Position numbers and translations under genes: made by a program | In this document: piece by piece, positions 1 to 9,765 of the stretch | Numbering within the stretch: position 1 is the first letter of the stretch | How the letters are laid out: each line of letters starts with the position of its first letter | Source: Pectobacterium carotovorum | GTDB taxonomy: Bacteria; Pseudomonadota; Gammaproteobacteria; Enterobacterales; Enterobacteriaceae | Length of the DNA: 64,000 bases | NCBI RefSeq assembly: GCF_033898505.1 | Contig: NZ_JAXAFK010000001.1 | Location: 1,550,001-1,614,000, forward strand | Direction of reading: 5' to 3' | The notes under the pieces: generated by a model | What the model was told of the DNA's origin: nothing | Database searches by the model: none | The model's input: the letters and a program-made list of their open reading frames with translations, nothing else

Positions 1-37
1 AACGGGGCGTCATCTTGGCAGATGACGCCCCGTTTTC
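1..37. terminator. Bidirectional terminator downstream of yciA
   Basis: A 14-bp perfect stem (positions 1-14 with 21-34) around a 6-nt loop, followed by TTTT on the plus strand. It lies just past the yciA stop codon. It probably also ends a convergent plus-strand gene to the left of the window; in E. coli that neighbour is tonB. Confidence 0.85.
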
Positions 38-76
38 GTATCAATCGCTATTCAGGGCAGCTTACGCCGATGAACG

Positions 77-499
77 CTACTCGCTTGGCGTGAAGTGGCT
101 CTTGCCGGCAGGGAGTTCACGCGGATGACCTTCTTCATCGACTGCGACATAGGTGAATAACGCTTCGGTAGCCCGATAGCGCTGGCCAATAGGCTCAGAC
201 GACACTTTCTTTACCCAAACTTCAACGTTGACGTTGATAGAACTACGGCCAGTGCGTAAACAACGCGCATAGCAACAAACCACATCGCCGACGGCGACAG
301 GTTTTAAGAACGACATCCCATCGACCCGTACGGTAACGACACGGCCTTCGGCAATTTCTTTCGCCAAAATTGCGCCGCCGATGTCCATTTGCGACATCAA
401 CCAGCCGCCAAAAATATCTCCGTTCGCATTGGTATCGGCTGGCATTGCCAGCGTGCGGAGAACCAGTTCGCCCTGTGGTAACACGTTTTGTGTGCTCAT
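77..499 (-). CDS. yciA: Acyl-CoA thioesterase YciA
   Basis: A 140-residue hotdog-fold thioesterase that hydrolyses a broad range of acyl-CoAs in the cytoplasm. The N-terminal stretch through LRTLAMPADTNANGDIFGGW and the following SQMDIGGAILAKEIA closely match the E. coli family, including the catalytic Asp of the NANGDIFGG loop. The reading frame can be extended five codons upstream, but the family start is the ATG giving MSTQNVLPQG, so I use 499. It is followed on the same strand by a strong hairpin. Neighbouring yciB and yciC keep the E. coli order. Confidence 0.95.
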   Translation of the reverse strand: MSTQNVLPQGELVLRTLAMPADTNANGDIFGGWLMSQMDIGGAILAKEIAEGRVVTVRVDGMSFLKPVAVGDVVCCYARCLRTGRSSINVNVEVWVKKVSSEPIGQRYRATEALFTYVAVDEEGHPRELPAGKSHFTPSE

Positions 500-603
500 T
501 GTGCAATCAGTCAAGTTGGTTAAGTTGAGTATACCCGCCAGTCAAAGCGTACTTGCTGACGGGCATAGTGTCTTTATCAAACAATGTGTATTGCTTTAGC
601 GAA

Positions 604-1170
604 TTACGGTTGCTCGCTTTTTTCTTCTTCTGATTTTTCCTGGTCGCCAGGCAAGTGACGGTAGATATAGACGCCACAAAGCAGCGTAAACAGCAGCGTC
701 ACACCCGTCAGACCAAAGACTTTGAAATTGACCCACACGCTTTGCGGTAGCCAGAAAGCAATATAGATGTTAACCAGCCCGCACACCAGAAAGAACATCG
801 CCCAGGCTAAATTCAATTTTCCCCAGACGGGCTGCGGCAAGGTTAGCTCTTTACCCAACATTTTCTGAATCAGGGTCTGCTTCATGACAAACTGGCTAAC
901 CAGCAGAGCGGCGGCAAATAACGCATAGATAATGGTGACTTTCCACTTGATAAACAGATCGTTATGGAACACCAGCGTTAGCGAACCGAAAACGACGACC
1001 ATCGCAAAGGTGACCAGCGTCATTTTCTCTATTTTACGATACATCACCCAGGTGACCGCGAGCGACAGCGCCGTTGCCGCAATTAATGCGCCCGATGCGA
1101 TGTAGATGTCATAGAGTTTATAAGCCGCAAAAAACACGACCAACGGTATAAAATCAAGAAGTTGCTTCAT
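604..1170 (-). CDS. yciB: Inner-membrane protein YciB (IspZ family)
   Basis: A 188-residue polytopic inner-membrane protein of the YciB/IspZ family, linked in enterobacteria to septation and cell-envelope maintenance; the biochemical activity is not settled. The sequence opens with the family's [20 protein letters not shown] and has about five hydrophobic segments, then a short charged C-terminal tail rich in Glu and Lys. It lies between yciA and yciC on the same strand, as in E. coli, separated from each by 100-200 bp, so separate promoters are possible. Confidence 0.94.
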   Translation of the reverse strand: MKQLLDFIPLVVFFAAYKLYDIYIASGALIAATALSLAVTWVMYRKIEKMTLVTFAMVVVFGSLTLVFHNDLFIKWKVTIIYALFAAALLVSQFVMKQTLIQKMLGKELTLPQPVWGKLNLAWAMFFLVCGLVNIYIAFWLPQSVWVNFKVFGLTGVTLLFTLLCGVYIYRHLPGDQEKSEEEKSEQP

Positions 1171-1369
1171 TATGTCAATCCATCACTCAACAGTGTCGTA
1201 ATCATAACCCACAAGAGTTATCCGATAGCTCATGCCATTATCCTTCATTGTGGAACACCATTCCCGAGATATTGTAATAATTTGCAGAAAATTACGATTG
1301 GGCAAGTCGTGAACGAGGGAGTGGTGAAGCCTATGCCGCCAGAACTGCGGCATAGGGGAAGAGCGGCAA

Positions 1370-2122
1370 TTAAGCGCGCAGCAGCATATAAAGGCGGAAC
1401 AGGTAAATCAGCAGAATCGCGGAGATCAGGTTGCTTAACCCGTTCAGAACCACGCCGAGCACAGTAGGCGAGGAAATCGGTAACTTCGACACGACCAGCA
1501 AAATAGCGATTTTAGCCAACAACCACATCACGATGGCAGGCGCGGTTGCGCGTAAGTTGCCATAGGCCAGTTTGGTGCTTGCTTTAATCGCGCTGAAAAT
1601 TCCGCTTTTTTCAGTGACCACAATCACGGGCGACAAACTCAGGGCAATGGCCAGCAGCACGCCAGGAATGACCAGAAGCATCATACCAAGCTGGATGAGC
1701 AGCGTGCACAGCAGGATCAGGAAAAGCAGGCGCAGTAAAAAAGGGGCGGAGGCACCGATTGCGCGTAGTGCACTGGTGCGATGTCCATCAGACACCAGTT
1801 GGATCAGCATCAGAACCCCGCCTGTCAGCAGTACGTTGCCCACTAACGCAGCAAAGGTGCCTGCCGCCGACATTTTTAGCAACACGGTTTGTTGTTCCGG
1901 CGTCATCTGCTGAATCAAGTCCATCAAGCCGGATTCGACAGACGATGACAGATCGCTGCCGGAGGTGCTCAGAATCCGTAATTCGTCTACAGAAGGCGAT
2001 AGCGCATGATTCAGTATGACAGTAATGAATGCCGTCAACAGTGACATCATTAAGATGCTGATGAACTGGTTGCGGGTAAAATTCATTGTGTCACGGTACA
2101 ACGTGTTAGCCGTGATAGGCAT
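1370..2122 (-). CDS. yciC: UPF0259 membrane protein YciC
   Basis: A 250-residue multi-pass inner-membrane protein of the UPF0259/YciC family, function not established. Hydrophobic segments alternate with short loops throughout (for example around residues 20-40, 85-110, 130-165 and 190-240). The start is the ATG at 2122 ([15 protein letters not shown]), preceded by AAGGAGCCTGC, a near-ideal ribosome site. The upstream extension of nine codons has no such support. It sits in the conserved yciA-yciB-yciC-ompW order. Confidence 0.93.
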   Translation of the reverse strand: MPITANTLYRDTMNFTRNQFISILMMSLLTAFITVILNHALSPSVDELRILSTSGSDLSSSVESGLMDLIQQMTPEQQTVLLKMSAAGTFAALVGNVLLTGGVLMLIQLVSDGHRTSALRAIGASAPFLLRLLFLILLCTLLIQLGMMLLVIPGVLLAIALSLSPVIVVTEKSGIFSAIKASTKLAYGNLRATAPAIVMWLLAKIAILLVVSKLPISSPTVLGVVLNGLSNLISAILLIYLFRLYMLLRA

Positions 2123-2180
2123 GCAGGCTCCTTGAAAAAGATAAATCAACGGATAGAACTTAACTCATGATTGTAACCTG

Positions 2181-2585
2181 TTAATCCGTGCTGTGGCACC
2201 CCGTCAACGATGCAATGCTGCTTTTCCCTTCAGTAATGAAAGACTGTGATGAAATTGTTACCAAAGGTGGCAGACCATATTTTTCTCGTGCCCGGTTGCA
2301 GGCATCGTTGATCCGCCCATTTTCGCCGGATTGCATAAATTCACGGCACGGTGAAGGGCGATTAACATAAATAGAACAGCTGACGGTATCCCCGACTATG
2401 CCTTCAAGTGCCTGGCAACGAGGCGTTTTGCTGTTCGTACCCGCCATACAGCGTAAAAAAGGGGAAACGGGTTCGGTGAATTGAGAGGGTACAGCGCCAC
2501 TGCCGTCATCGGCTTCAGCCCAATAGAAAGACACTCTGAAATAAGCGCAGCACGCGCCGCAGTGCATACAGATATTATCGCTCAT
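2181..2585 (-). CDS. YkgJ-family cysteine-cluster protein
   Basis: A 134-residue protein with the CxxCxxCC signature at its N-terminus (Cys6, 9, 12, 13) and further cysteines at about 46, 57, 70, 80 and 96. This pattern defines the YkgJ/CxxCxxCC family, presumed to bind a zinc ion or an iron-sulfur cluster. The substrate and role are unknown. The start ATG at 2585 is the only reasonable one, since the first cysteine follows five residues later. It lies 58 bp upstream of yciC on the same strand and may be co-transcribed with it. The insertion between yciC and ompW differs from E. coli K-12. Confidence 0.85.
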   Translation of the reverse strand: MSDNICMHCGACCAYFRVSFYWAEADDGSGAVPSQFTEPVSPFLRCMAGTNSKTPRCQALEGIVGDTVSCSIYVNRPSPCREFMQSGENGRINDACNRAREKYGLPPLVTISSQSFITEGKSSIASLTGCHSTD

Positions 2586-2708
2586 TGGATGACTAACTGC
2601 CCCCAGCCAGCGTGAATCACGTTAATGAAAATAAAAATCTACCGTTGAATGCGTTCGCGCGGTAATGCAATTTGCGGGCAGAGCACGTTATGTACTTTTT
2701 GTCATTTA

Positions 2709-2722
2709 TTGATTTGGATCAA
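2709..2722. promoter_or_regulatory. FNR box upstream of ompW
   Basis: TTGATTTGGATCAA matches the FNR consensus TTGAT-N4-ATCAA at every defined position. It is centred about 153 bp before the ompW start codon. E. coli ompW is known to respond to oxygen through FNR, so regulation of this gene is the natural inference. The 2586-2868 gap is otherwise AT-rich with no further gene. Confidence 0.8.
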
Positions 2723-2868
2723 TTCTATGATTTTTAATTAGTTAGCGATAAATGATATGGTTCAATTTACGTGTAAAATCTTTAAAAGATGTGATCTGGC
2801 TTAAAACAAGAATACCTACTTAGGGTTATATTTCGCTCGAAATTTAAACCCTATAAATGGAGTGGGTA

Positions 2869-3501
2869 ATGAAAAAGGCATCTTTCTTATTATTGGCAGC
2901 GGCGCTTATGCCTACATTGGCACAGGCTCATCAAGCAGGTGATTTTATTGTTCGTGCGGGTACAGCAACCGTGCATCCACGTGAAAGTTCGGACAATGTA
3001 TTGGGGTTGGGAGAGTTTCAGGTAAACAACAATACTCAGTTGGGCCTGACTTTTAGCTACCTGGTGACGGACAATATTGGCGTTGAATTGCTGGCGGCTA
3101 CGCCGTTCAAACACAAAGTCGGCACGCCTGGCACGGGCACGATTGCAGAAGTGAAACACCTGCCGCCTTCACTGGTCGCACAGTACTATTTTGGTGATGC
3201 TCAAGATAAATTACGTCCCTATTTAGGTGTTGGCCTGAATTACACGATGTTCTTCGATGAGAAATTTAATGACAAGGGGACAGGTGCGGGCCTGAGCGAT
3301 CTGAGCCTGAAAAACTCCTGGGGCGTTGCTGCGCAGGCTGGGCTGGATTATAACCTGGACAAGAATTGGTTAGTCAACATGTCCGTATGGTGGATGGATA
3401 TTGATACCGATGTGAAATTTAAAGCCGGTAACGCTCAGCAAAGTATCCATACTAAGCTTGATCCATGGGCCTTTATGTTTGGCGTAGGCTACCGCTTCTG
3501 A
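2869..3501 (+). CDS. ompW: Outer-membrane protein OmpW
   Basis: A 210-residue eight-stranded outer-membrane beta-barrel. A signal peptide (MKKASFLLLAAALMPTLAQA) is followed by HQAGDFIVRAGTATVHP, the family's first strand, and the protein ends in VGYRF, the aromatic C-terminus recognised by the Bam complex. OmpW proteins form a narrow hydrophobic channel in the outer membrane. The start at 2869 has GGAGTGGGTA in front of it; a start four codons earlier would spoil the signal peptide. A terminator follows directly, so it is monocistronic. A consensus FNR box lies upstream. Confidence 0.95.
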   Translation: MKKASFLLLAAALMPTLAQAHQAGDFIVRAGTATVHPRESSDNVLGLGEFQVNNNTQLGLTFSYLVTDNIGVELLAATPFKHKVGTPGTGTIAEVKHLPPSLVAQYYFGDAQDKLRPYLGVGLNYTMFFDEKFNDKGTGAGLSDLSLKNSWGVAAQAGLDYNLDKNWLVNMSVWWMDIDTDVKFKAGNAQQSIHTKLDPWAFMFGVGYRF

Positions 3502-3512
3502 TTGTTCATCAT

Positions 3513-3546
3513 AAAAAACGGCGACGTAAATAACGTCGCCGTTTTT
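3513..3546. terminator. Terminator between ompW and the kdgM-like gene
   Basis: A 9-bp GC-rich perfect stem (3519-3527 with 3533-3541) flanked by an A-run and a T-run, so it can work from both strands. It ends ompW and lies downstream of the convergent porin gene. Confidence 0.9.
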
Positions 3547-3619
3547 ATAGACAGGAAATAACAAACCAATAAAGAGAACGCTATTTTTATTACAGCAATT
3601 ATCTAGATGGCGTTAGCCA

Positions 3620-4351
3620 TTAGAAACTGTATTGTACACCAACACGGTAGCGAGTTTGACGCTCGTCAGTGATTGTGCTGCCTTTGACGTTACCGACTTG
3701 AGCGTAAGGCGTCCAGTTTTTGTCAAATTTATAAGCCAGTTTAATATCGTGGCTCAGTTCATAATTTTCGCTATCCGCCAAATACCACTGAGAACCTGCT
3801 TTATTATTTTTGTTATATTCAAATTCGTATTCAACTACAAAGTTCGCAGGCAGTTTATAACCCAACGTACTGGTGATGGTGTAGCCAGTGATAGCAGTAG
3901 GGTTTGTAGCAGAATTCGGGTTACCGATGTTATTGCTGTTACGCAGATAGGATGCACGGTAACGCAGACCATAGTACAGGGAATCGGTGATGTTTGCCGT
4001 TCCTTTGATATATGGACGGTAGTTGTTGTTATTGGACGTGGAAACCATGTTTAAACCAGCTTCCAGACCAAAGGTTTTATCGAATTTGTACAGGTAGCTA
4101 GCGGTAACTTCAGTACCGTTGCTGACGGTTTCGTTAAACGGTTTGTTTGGTGTCTTATCGCTGCCAGATTGTGCCCACTTGGCTTCCATTGACAGGCCAA
4201 AGCCGTTGTCAAAACGGTGGGACATCAGCAGGCGATCTTTATGATCGTTTTTTGCCGTATCCTGCATTTCATGACGATAGTCAATCGTAACAGCCATGGA
4301 GCTTAAGCTGATTAAGGAAGTTACCATCATCGTCAATATTTTAGCTTTCAT
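3620..4351 (-). CDS. Oligogalacturonate-specific porin, KdgM/KdgN family
   Basis: A 243-residue outer-membrane porin. A signal peptide ending near SSMA is followed by VTIDYRHEMQDT and DRLLMSHRFDNGFGLSMEAK, typical of KdgM; the C-terminus RYRVGVQYSF is a Bam-recognised beta-signal. KdgM family members let pectin breakdown products (oligogalacturonates) through the outer membrane of soft-rot bacteria. Several paralogues exist per genome (kdgM, kdgN), and I cannot say which this is, so no symbol is given. The ATG at 4351 (MKAKILTMM) is preferred to a TTG six codons earlier. It stands alone, with no pectin-pathway genes nearby. Confidence 0.85.
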   Translation of the reverse strand: MKAKILTMMVTSLISLSSMAVTIDYRHEMQDTAKNDHKDRLLMSHRFDNGFGLSMEAKWAQSGSDKTPNKPFNETVSNGTEVTASYLYKFDKTFGLEAGLNMVSTSNNNNYRPYIKGTANITDSLYYGLRYRASYLRNSNNIGNPNSATNPTAITGYTITSTLGYKLPANFVVEYEFEYNKNNKAGSQWYLADSENYELSHDIKLAYKFDKNWTPYAQVGNVKGSTITDERQTRYRVGVQYSF

Positions 4352-4737
4352 TTTATTATCCCAAGTCAAAGAGAATTATTATTTAAAAACGCGCTGCCAC
4401 TTTTGTTCAGCGGTTCCATTCTATTTATTATTTCTTACAGTAATGTGAACAAGATCGTTAAAAAGAGATAATTTTAAATGATCTCAATTCTGTGATTTTC
4501 TTCGTATTTTATTGGCGGGATTTATGCAATTTAAAAAATAAATAGTTACTTGGTTTATTTCTTTGTGGCGGGGATTAATGATTATTTCAATTTGAAAATA
4601 TTTCTTACAATTATAAGAAATTAGACATTAAATAATAATTGCAAATATTTCACGTTAATTAAATAAGAAATAATTTGAAACATTATTCAACGCGCGATAG
4701 GGCTTGCGTTAAGCACAAATCGCGCGCCTGAAAAGCG
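4352..4737. promoter_or_regulatory. AT-rich upstream region of the kdgM-like porin
   Basis: A 386-bp gap with no ORF of note, much richer in A+T than its neighbours. It contains two symmetrical sites: TTTCAATTTGAAA at 4585-4597, and TTGAA-N6-TTCAA at 4675-4690. The second resembles the TGAAA-N6-TTTCA pattern bound by KdgR, the pectinolysis repressor, but it is over 320 bp from the start codon. The 3' end of the trp operon also falls here, and no clear terminator is visible for it. Confidence 0.35.
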
Positions 4738-5544
4738 TTATGAACGCGTAGCGGCTTTCATTTCACTGACAAAGGCGTGTAACTCGGACAGCATAACGTC
4801 AGGCTGGTTCAGATTTTTTTCGATAATCCGCACGATCGCTGAGCCAGAAATGGCACCCGCTGCGCCTGATGCTAACGTTTCCCGCACTTGAGCCGGATCG
4901 GAAATGCCAAATCCTTGCAGCGGAGGGGCGGCATGGTACTCGTTCAGTTTGGCTACCAAATGATTCAGCGGCAGTTGGGCGCGTTTTTCCGCTCCGGTAA
5001 CGCCTGCACGTGATACTAAATACGTATAGCCACGGCCATAGGAAGCGATCTCGCGCAGCAACTCATCGTCAGCATTAGGCGGACAGATAAAAATAGGGGC
5101 AATGCCGTGCCGTAACGCAGCGGTACGGAAAGGTGCCGATTCCTCCACCGGAACATCCGCTACTAATACCGAGTCAACGCCGACCTGCGCGCAGCGCTGA
5201 TAGAATTCATCAATGCCGTTGCTGAAGACCAGATTGGCATACATCAGCAGGCCAATCGGGATTTCCGGGTATTTCTGACGTACGGCCGCCAGCATTTCAA
5301 AGCACTGGCCGGGCGTGACGCCTGCGGCAAAGGCGCGCAGGTTAGCATCCTGAATGGTTGGGCCATCAGCCAGCGGATCAGAGAAGGGCACACCCAACTC
5401 CAACGCATCGGCACCGGCGGCAATCAGCGTGTCGATAATTTTCAGGGATTGCTCAGGGGAGGGATCGCCCAGCGTAACAAACGGAACGAACGCGCCTTCC
5501 TTTTTCTCCGACAGGCGATTAAACAGCTGTTGATAACGCTCCAT
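4738..5544 (-). CDS. trpA: Tryptophan synthase alpha chain
   Basis: A 268-residue TIM-barrel subunit that splits indole-3-glycerol phosphate into indole and glyceraldehyde 3-phosphate, passing indole through a tunnel to TrpB. The catalytic residues are in place: Glu49 in [11 protein letters not shown] and Asp60 in PLADGPTIQ, at the same positions as in E. coli. The length equals the E. coli enzyme. Its ATG overlaps the TAA of trpB by one base, indicating translational coupling. It is the last gene of the trp operon. Confidence 0.98.
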   Translation of the reverse strand: MERYQQLFNRLSEKKEGAFVPFVTLGDPSPEQSLKIIDTLIAAGADALELGVPFSDPLADGPTIQDANLRAFAAGVTPGQCFEMLAAVRQKYPEIPIGLLMYANLVFSNGIDEFYQRCAQVGVDSVLVADVPVEESAPFRTAALRHGIAPIFICPPNADDELLREIASYGRGYTYLVSRAGVTGAEKRAQLPLNHLVAKLNEYHAAPPLQGFGISDPAQVRETLASGAAGAISGSAIVRIIEKNLNQPDVMLSELHAFVSEMKAATRS

Positions 5545-6734
5545 TACATTTCTCCCCGATCTTTCAAAATATCGTGCACGGTAAAGATGTCTTTATCACC
5601 ACGGCCAGACAGGTTGACCACCAGCAGTTGCTCTTTCTCCGGTTCCGCTTTAATCATCTTCAACGCGTGTGCCAGCGCGTGGGAGGATTCCAGCGCAGGG
5701 ATAATGCCTTCACTGCGGCAGAGCGCTTTGAAGGCATCCAGCGCTTCGTCATCGGTAATCGAGACATAGTCAGCGCGGCCGATGCTGTTCAGGTAAGCGT
5801 GCTGCGGACCTACGGATGGGAAATCCAGCCCGGCGGAAATCGAGTAGGATTCTTCAATTTGTCCGTCGGACGTTTGCATCATCGGGGACTTCATGCCGAA
5901 ATAGATTCCGAGGCGACCGTGTTTTAACGGCGCGCCGTGCTGCCCGGATTCAATGCCCAAACCGCCAGGCTCAATGCCGATCAGCCGGACGCTGGTATCG
6001 TCGATGAAATCAGCAAACATCCCAATTGCATTAGAACCGCCACCGACGCAGGCCAATACCGCATCCGGCAAGCGACCTTCTTTTTCCAGAATCTGCGCTT
6101 TCGTCTCTTCGCCAATCATGCGTTGAAACTCGCGCACAATCGTCGGGTAAGGGTGCGGGCCTGCCGCTGTTCCCAGCAGATAGTGTGCGGTCTCATAGCT
6201 GCCAGACCAGTCACGCAACGCTTCGTTACAGGCATCTTTCAGCGTGGAAGAACCGCTGTGAACCGGAATGACTTCTGCCCCCATCAGGCGCATACGGAAG
6301 ACGTTCGGTGACTGGCGCTCAACGTCTTTCGCGCCCATATAAACGCGGCATTTCAGGCCGAGCAGGGCGCAAGCCAGCGCTGTCGCGACGCCGTGTTGGC
6401 CCGCACCGGTTTCAGCGATGATTTCGCTTTTACCCATGCGCTTCGCCAGCAGAGCCTGTCCGAGTACCTGGTTGGTTTTATGTGCGCCGCCGTGCAGCAG
6501 GTCTTCACGTTTCAAATACAGTCTGGTTTTCGTCCCAGCGGTCAGGTTTTTACACAGGGTTAACGCAGTCGGACGACCCGCGTAATTTTTCAGCAGGTCG
6601 GTAAATTCAGCCTGAAATTCAGGATCTTTTTGTGCGCTGACGAAAGCCTCTTCCAGCTGGCGTAACGCCGGGATGAGGATCTGCGGAACAAACTGTCCGC
6701 CGAATTCACCGAAATAAGGGTTGAGTAATGTCAT
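5544..6734 (-). CDS. trpB: Tryptophan synthase beta chain
   Basis: A 396-residue PLP enzyme that joins indole and serine to make tryptophan, acting as alpha2-beta2 with TrpA. The PLP lysine lies in [10 protein letters not shown] (Lys86), and the phosphate-binding [10 protein letters not shown] loop is intact. The start [15 protein letters not shown] matches the family; an upstream extension of 19 codons runs into trpCF and is rejected. It begins 16 bp after the trpCF stop codon and overlaps trpA by one base. Confidence 0.98.
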   Translation of the reverse strand: MTLLNPYFGEFGGQFVPQILIPALRQLEEAFVSAQKDPEFQAEFTDLLKNYAGRPTALTLCKNLTAGTKTRLYLKREDLLHGGAHKTNQVLGQALLAKRMGKSEIIAETGAGQHGVATALACALLGLKCRVYMGAKDVERQSPNVFRMRLMGAEVIPVHSGSSTLKDACNEALRDWSGSYETAHYLLGTAAGPHPYPTIVREFQRMIGEETKAQILEKEGRLPDAVLACVGGGSNAIGMFADFIDDTSVRLIGIEPGGLGIESGQHGAPLKHGRLGIYFGMKSPMMQTSDGQIEESYSISAGLDFPSVGPQHAYLNSIGRADYVSITDDEALDAFKALCRSEGIIPALESSHALAHALKMIKAEPEKEQLLVVNLSGRGDKDIFTVHDILKDRGEM

Positions 6735-6750
6735 AATTTTCCCGTCTGTT

Positions 6751-8118
6751 TTAGTGTTGCGGTTGACGTAATGTCGCAAAAACCGCAGCAATTTTATGTG
6801 AGTCTTTTTTTCCCGGTTCGCTTTCTACCCCGGAATTGAAATCCAGTCCTGCGCAACCTTGCTGTGCAGCCAGCGCGCAGTTATCACTATTCAGGCCGCC
6901 AGCTAGCAGCACGTTATCCAATGACTGGTTTGCCAGCAGCGACCAGTTGAAGGTTTTCCCGCTGCCGCCCTGAGCGTTGTCAAACACGTAGCGATCGACG
7001 TGGGTGAGTTCGCGCGCTGGCAGAACATCTGCGATGCTCAATGCTTTCCAAATCTGGCAGGCCGCAGGGAGTTGCTGGCGTAGCTGGTCGATCGTTTGTT
7101 GATCTTCATCGCCGTGCAGTTGAACGGCGGATAACCCCAGCTGTGTAGTAATAGCAACAATGTGTTCGACAGGGGCGTTACGGAAAACGCCGACATAGCG
7201 CAGTGGAGCGCCAGCGATGACGTCGGCGGCTTGTTTAGCGTCAATACAACGCGGCGAACTGGCGACGAAGATTAATCCGCCGTAGAGCGCGCCGGCTTGA
7301 TAAGCCGCCTGTGCATCCGCGGCGCGCGTCAGGCCGCAGACCTTGTTCTCACCCAGAATAACGCGGCGTACTGCGCCGTTCAGATCCGGTTCGGACATCA
7401 GCGAACTGCCGATCAAGAACCCCTGAGCAAAAGCGCCGAGTTCACGAATCTGCGCATGGCGGTTGATGCCGGACTCACTGATTACGGTGACGCCAGCGGG
7501 CAGACGCGGTGCGAGCGTCCGAGTGCGGTTGAGGTCAATCGAGAGATCGCGCAGGTCGCGGTTGTTGATCCCGACGACGCGTGCTTCCAACTGAATGGCC
7601 CGCTGTAACTCTTCTTCATTACTGACTTCCGTCAACACGCCCAGTTTCAGGCTGTGCGCCACGTCGGCCAGTTGCAGGTATTGCTCGTTGTCCAGTACAG
7701 ACAGCATCAGCAGAATGGCATCAGCCTGATAGTAGCGAGCCAGATAGATCTGATAAGGCGAAATAATAAAGTCTTTGCACAACACCGGTTGATGTACTGC
7801 CGCACTGACCTGCGGCAGAAAGGCAAAGTCGCCCTGAAAATATTTCTCGTCGGTCAAAACAGAAATAGCGGACGCATAATCTTTATAGACCTGGGCAATC
7901 GCCACCGGGTCGAAATCATCGCGAATCAATCCTTTTGATGGTGACGCTTTTTTGCATTCCAAAATAAACGCGGGCTTATCCTGTTTCAGCGCCTGATAAA
8001 AGTCACGCTGACTGGGCACGATCTCATGCTGAAAAGAGGCCAATGGCTGTGCTTTTTCTCTCTCGGCAACCCAGAGCGCTTTATCGCGCACAATTTTATG
8101 TAATACGGTTTCCTGCAT
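6751..8118 (-). CDS. trpCF: Bifunctional indole-3-glycerol phosphate synthase / phosphoribosylanthranilate isomerase
   Basis: A 455-residue fusion of two TIM barrels, performing steps three and four of tryptophan synthesis. The N-terminal synthase half (about 1-255) carries [13 protein letters not shown] with its catalytic lysine. The isomerase half begins near [13 protein letters not shown] with the catalytic cysteine and contains [11 protein letters not shown]. The same fusion is found in E. coli (453 residues). It starts seven bases after the trpD stop. It is often annotated simply trpC. Confidence 0.97.
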   Translation of the reverse strand: MQETVLHKIVRDKALWVAEREKAQPLASFQHEIVPSQRDFYQALKQDKPAFILECKKASPSKGLIRDDFDPVAIAQVYKDYASAISVLTDEKYFQGDFAFLPQVSAAVHQPVLCKDFIISPYQIYLARYYQADAILLMLSVLDNEQYLQLADVAHSLKLGVLTEVSNEEELQRAIQLEARVVGINNRDLRDLSIDLNRTRTLAPRLPAGVTVISESGINRHAQIRELGAFAQGFLIGSSLMSEPDLNGAVRRVILGENKVCGLTRAADAQAAYQAGALYGGLIFVASSPRCIDAKQAADVIAGAPLRYVGVFRNAPVEHIVAITTQLGLSAVQLHGDEDQQTIDQLRQQLPAACQIWKALSIADVLPARELTHVDRYVFDNAQGGSGKTFNWSLLANQSLDNVLLAGGLNSDNCALAAQQGCAGLDFNSGVESEPGKKDSHKIAAVFATLRQPQH

Positions 8119-8125
8119 GGTTCCA

Positions 8126-9172
8126 TTACCCTCTGGCGGACAGTGCGATCACGCGTTGATAAGCTTGTCCACTATGAATGACTTCAAGCGCCTGTTGCGC
8201 ATTCTGGCGCAAGTTTTCTTGTCCGAATAATCTCAGGAGCAGCGCAACATTGGCGGCAACCGCAGCAGCGTGCGCGCGTTCACCTTTACCTTGTAGCAGT
8301 GACGCGAGAATGTCACGGTTTTCTTCTGGTGTACCGCCTTGTAAGGCAGACAGCGGATACGCATCCAGACCGAAATCGCGGTGCGTCAGTTCGTAGGTTT
8401 CGATCTCGCCATTGTTCAACTCGGCAACCTGCGTTGGCGCATGAATCGCGACTTCATCCATTCCGCCGCCGTGTACAACCGCGGCACGCTGGTAGCCCAG
8501 CACCTTCAGCGTTTCGGCGATAGGGCGAACCAATTCAGGGCTATACACGCCAATCAGCGCTAATGGCGGACGAGCAGGGTTAACCAACGGCCCCAGCACG
8601 TTGAAGACGGTGCGAGTTTTCAACTGCTGACGAACCGGCATGGCATGACGGAAGCCCAGATGATATTGCGGGGCAAACAGGAAGCACACGCCCAGATCGT
8701 CCAGCGCCTGACGGGAATCCTGCGCGCTCATATCCAGCTTAATACCGAAGGCGGAGAGCAAATCGGAGGAACCGGAACGGCTGGATACGCTGCGGTTGCC
8801 GTGCTTGGCGATTTTCAGACCACAGCTGGCGGCAACGAAGGCGCTGGCTGTCGAAATGTTGATGCTGTTCGTGCCGTCACCGCCGGTGCCGACGATATCG
8901 GCAAATAAATAGTCAGGGCGAGGGAACGGCTGCGCATCGGCCAGCAGAGCCGTGGCGGCACCGGCGATCTCATCGGGATGCTCGCCGCGCACTTTCATGC
9001 TAATCAACGCGGCTGCCAGCTGGCTGGCTTCGAGTTCACCGCGAATGATGGCACCAAACAGCGCCTGACTTTCCTGACGGCTGATGCTGTTCGCGCCGTA
9101 TAATTTTTCCAGTATGTGTTGCATGGTCATGACATCCTGAGCAGTAGACGGTTGCGTAGAAGATAATTGCAT
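8126..9172 (-). CDS. trpD: Anthranilate phosphoribosyltransferase
   Basis: A 348-residue enzyme transferring phosphoribose from PRPP to anthranilate. The PRPP-binding [17 protein letters not shown] segment and the [16 protein letters not shown] anthranilate site are intact. In E. coli this domain is fused to TrpG; here it is a separate gene starting 14 bp after the trpG stop. I use the ATG at 9172, which has GAGGGATACGATT in front; internal starts at MTMQHILEK would give a shorter form that aligns equally well, since the first 14 residues are not conserved. Confidence 0.95.
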   Translation of the reverse strand: MQLSSTQPSTAQDVMTMQHILEKLYGANSISRQESQALFGAIIRGELEASQLAAALISMKVRGEHPDEIAGAATALLADAQPFPRPDYLFADIVGTGGDGTNSINISTASAFVAASCGLKIAKHGNRSVSSRSGSSDLLSAFGIKLDMSAQDSRQALDDLGVCFLFAPQYHLGFRHAMPVRQQLKTRTVFNVLGPLVNPARPPLALIGVYSPELVRPIAETLKVLGYQRAAVVHGGGMDEVAIHAPTQVAELNNGEIETYELTHRDFGLDAYPLSALQGGTPEENRDILASLLQGKGERAHAAAVAANVALLLRLFGQENLRQNAQQALEVIHSGQAYQRVIALSARG

Positions 9173-9186
9173 AATCGTATCCCTCG

Positions 9187-9765
9187 TTAAGCCAGCGCCC
9201 AGTCCAGCGTTTGTTCCAGCAGCCGGGCGCCGTGCGTGGTCAGGATCGACTCAGGGTGGAATTGGAAACCGCAGACGCGGTCGGCGTCGTTACGCACCGC
9301 CATCACCATCGTGTTGAAATGGGCGTTGACGGTCAACGTAGAAGGAATACGGCTGCCGACCAGCGAGTGGTAGCGGGCGACCGGTAGCGGATGTGGCAAA
9401 CCGCTAAACATGCCGCTGGCATCGTGGTCGATGGCCGAGGCTTTACCGTGCAGGATTTCACCCGCCTGACCGACATGGCCGCCGTAGGCTTCCACAATGG
9501 CCTGATGGCCGAGGCAAATACCAATAATCGGCAACTGACCGCGCAAACGCTGTAGCAGTTCCGGCATACAGCCCGCTTCGGCCGGCGTGCCGGGGCCAGG
9601 TGAGAGCATCAGAATCGGTCTTTCCATTTGCTGTAACCGCGCGATGATCACATCGGCAGGCAGATGGTTACGGTAAATCACGACCTGATGACCGCTGGCA
9701 CGCAGTTGATCCACCAGGTTGTAGGTGAATGAATCGATATTATCGAGCAGCAGGATGTCGGCCAT
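9187..9765 (-). CDS. trpG: Anthranilate synthase component II (glutamine amidotransferase)
   Basis: A 192-residue class I glutamine amidotransferase that supplies ammonia to TrpE. It has the [14 protein letters not shown] start, the oxyanion loop [13 protein letters not shown], the nucleophile Cys84 in [15 protein letters not shown], and the His-Glu pair in [10 protein letters not shown]. It is a free-standing gene, not the TrpGD fusion of E. coli, as in Serratia and related genera. Its ATG overlaps the trpE TGA by one base, so subunit synthesis is coupled. Confidence 0.97.
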   Translation of the reverse strand: MADILLLDNIDSFTYNLVDQLRASGHQVVIYRNHLPADVIIARLQQMERPILMLSPGPGTPAEAGCMPELLQRLRGQLPIIGICLGHQAIVEAYGGHVGQAGEILHGKASAIDHDASGMFSGLPHPLPVARYHSLVGSRIPSTLTVNAHFNTMVMAVRNDADRVCGFQFHPESILTTHGARLLEQTLDWALA

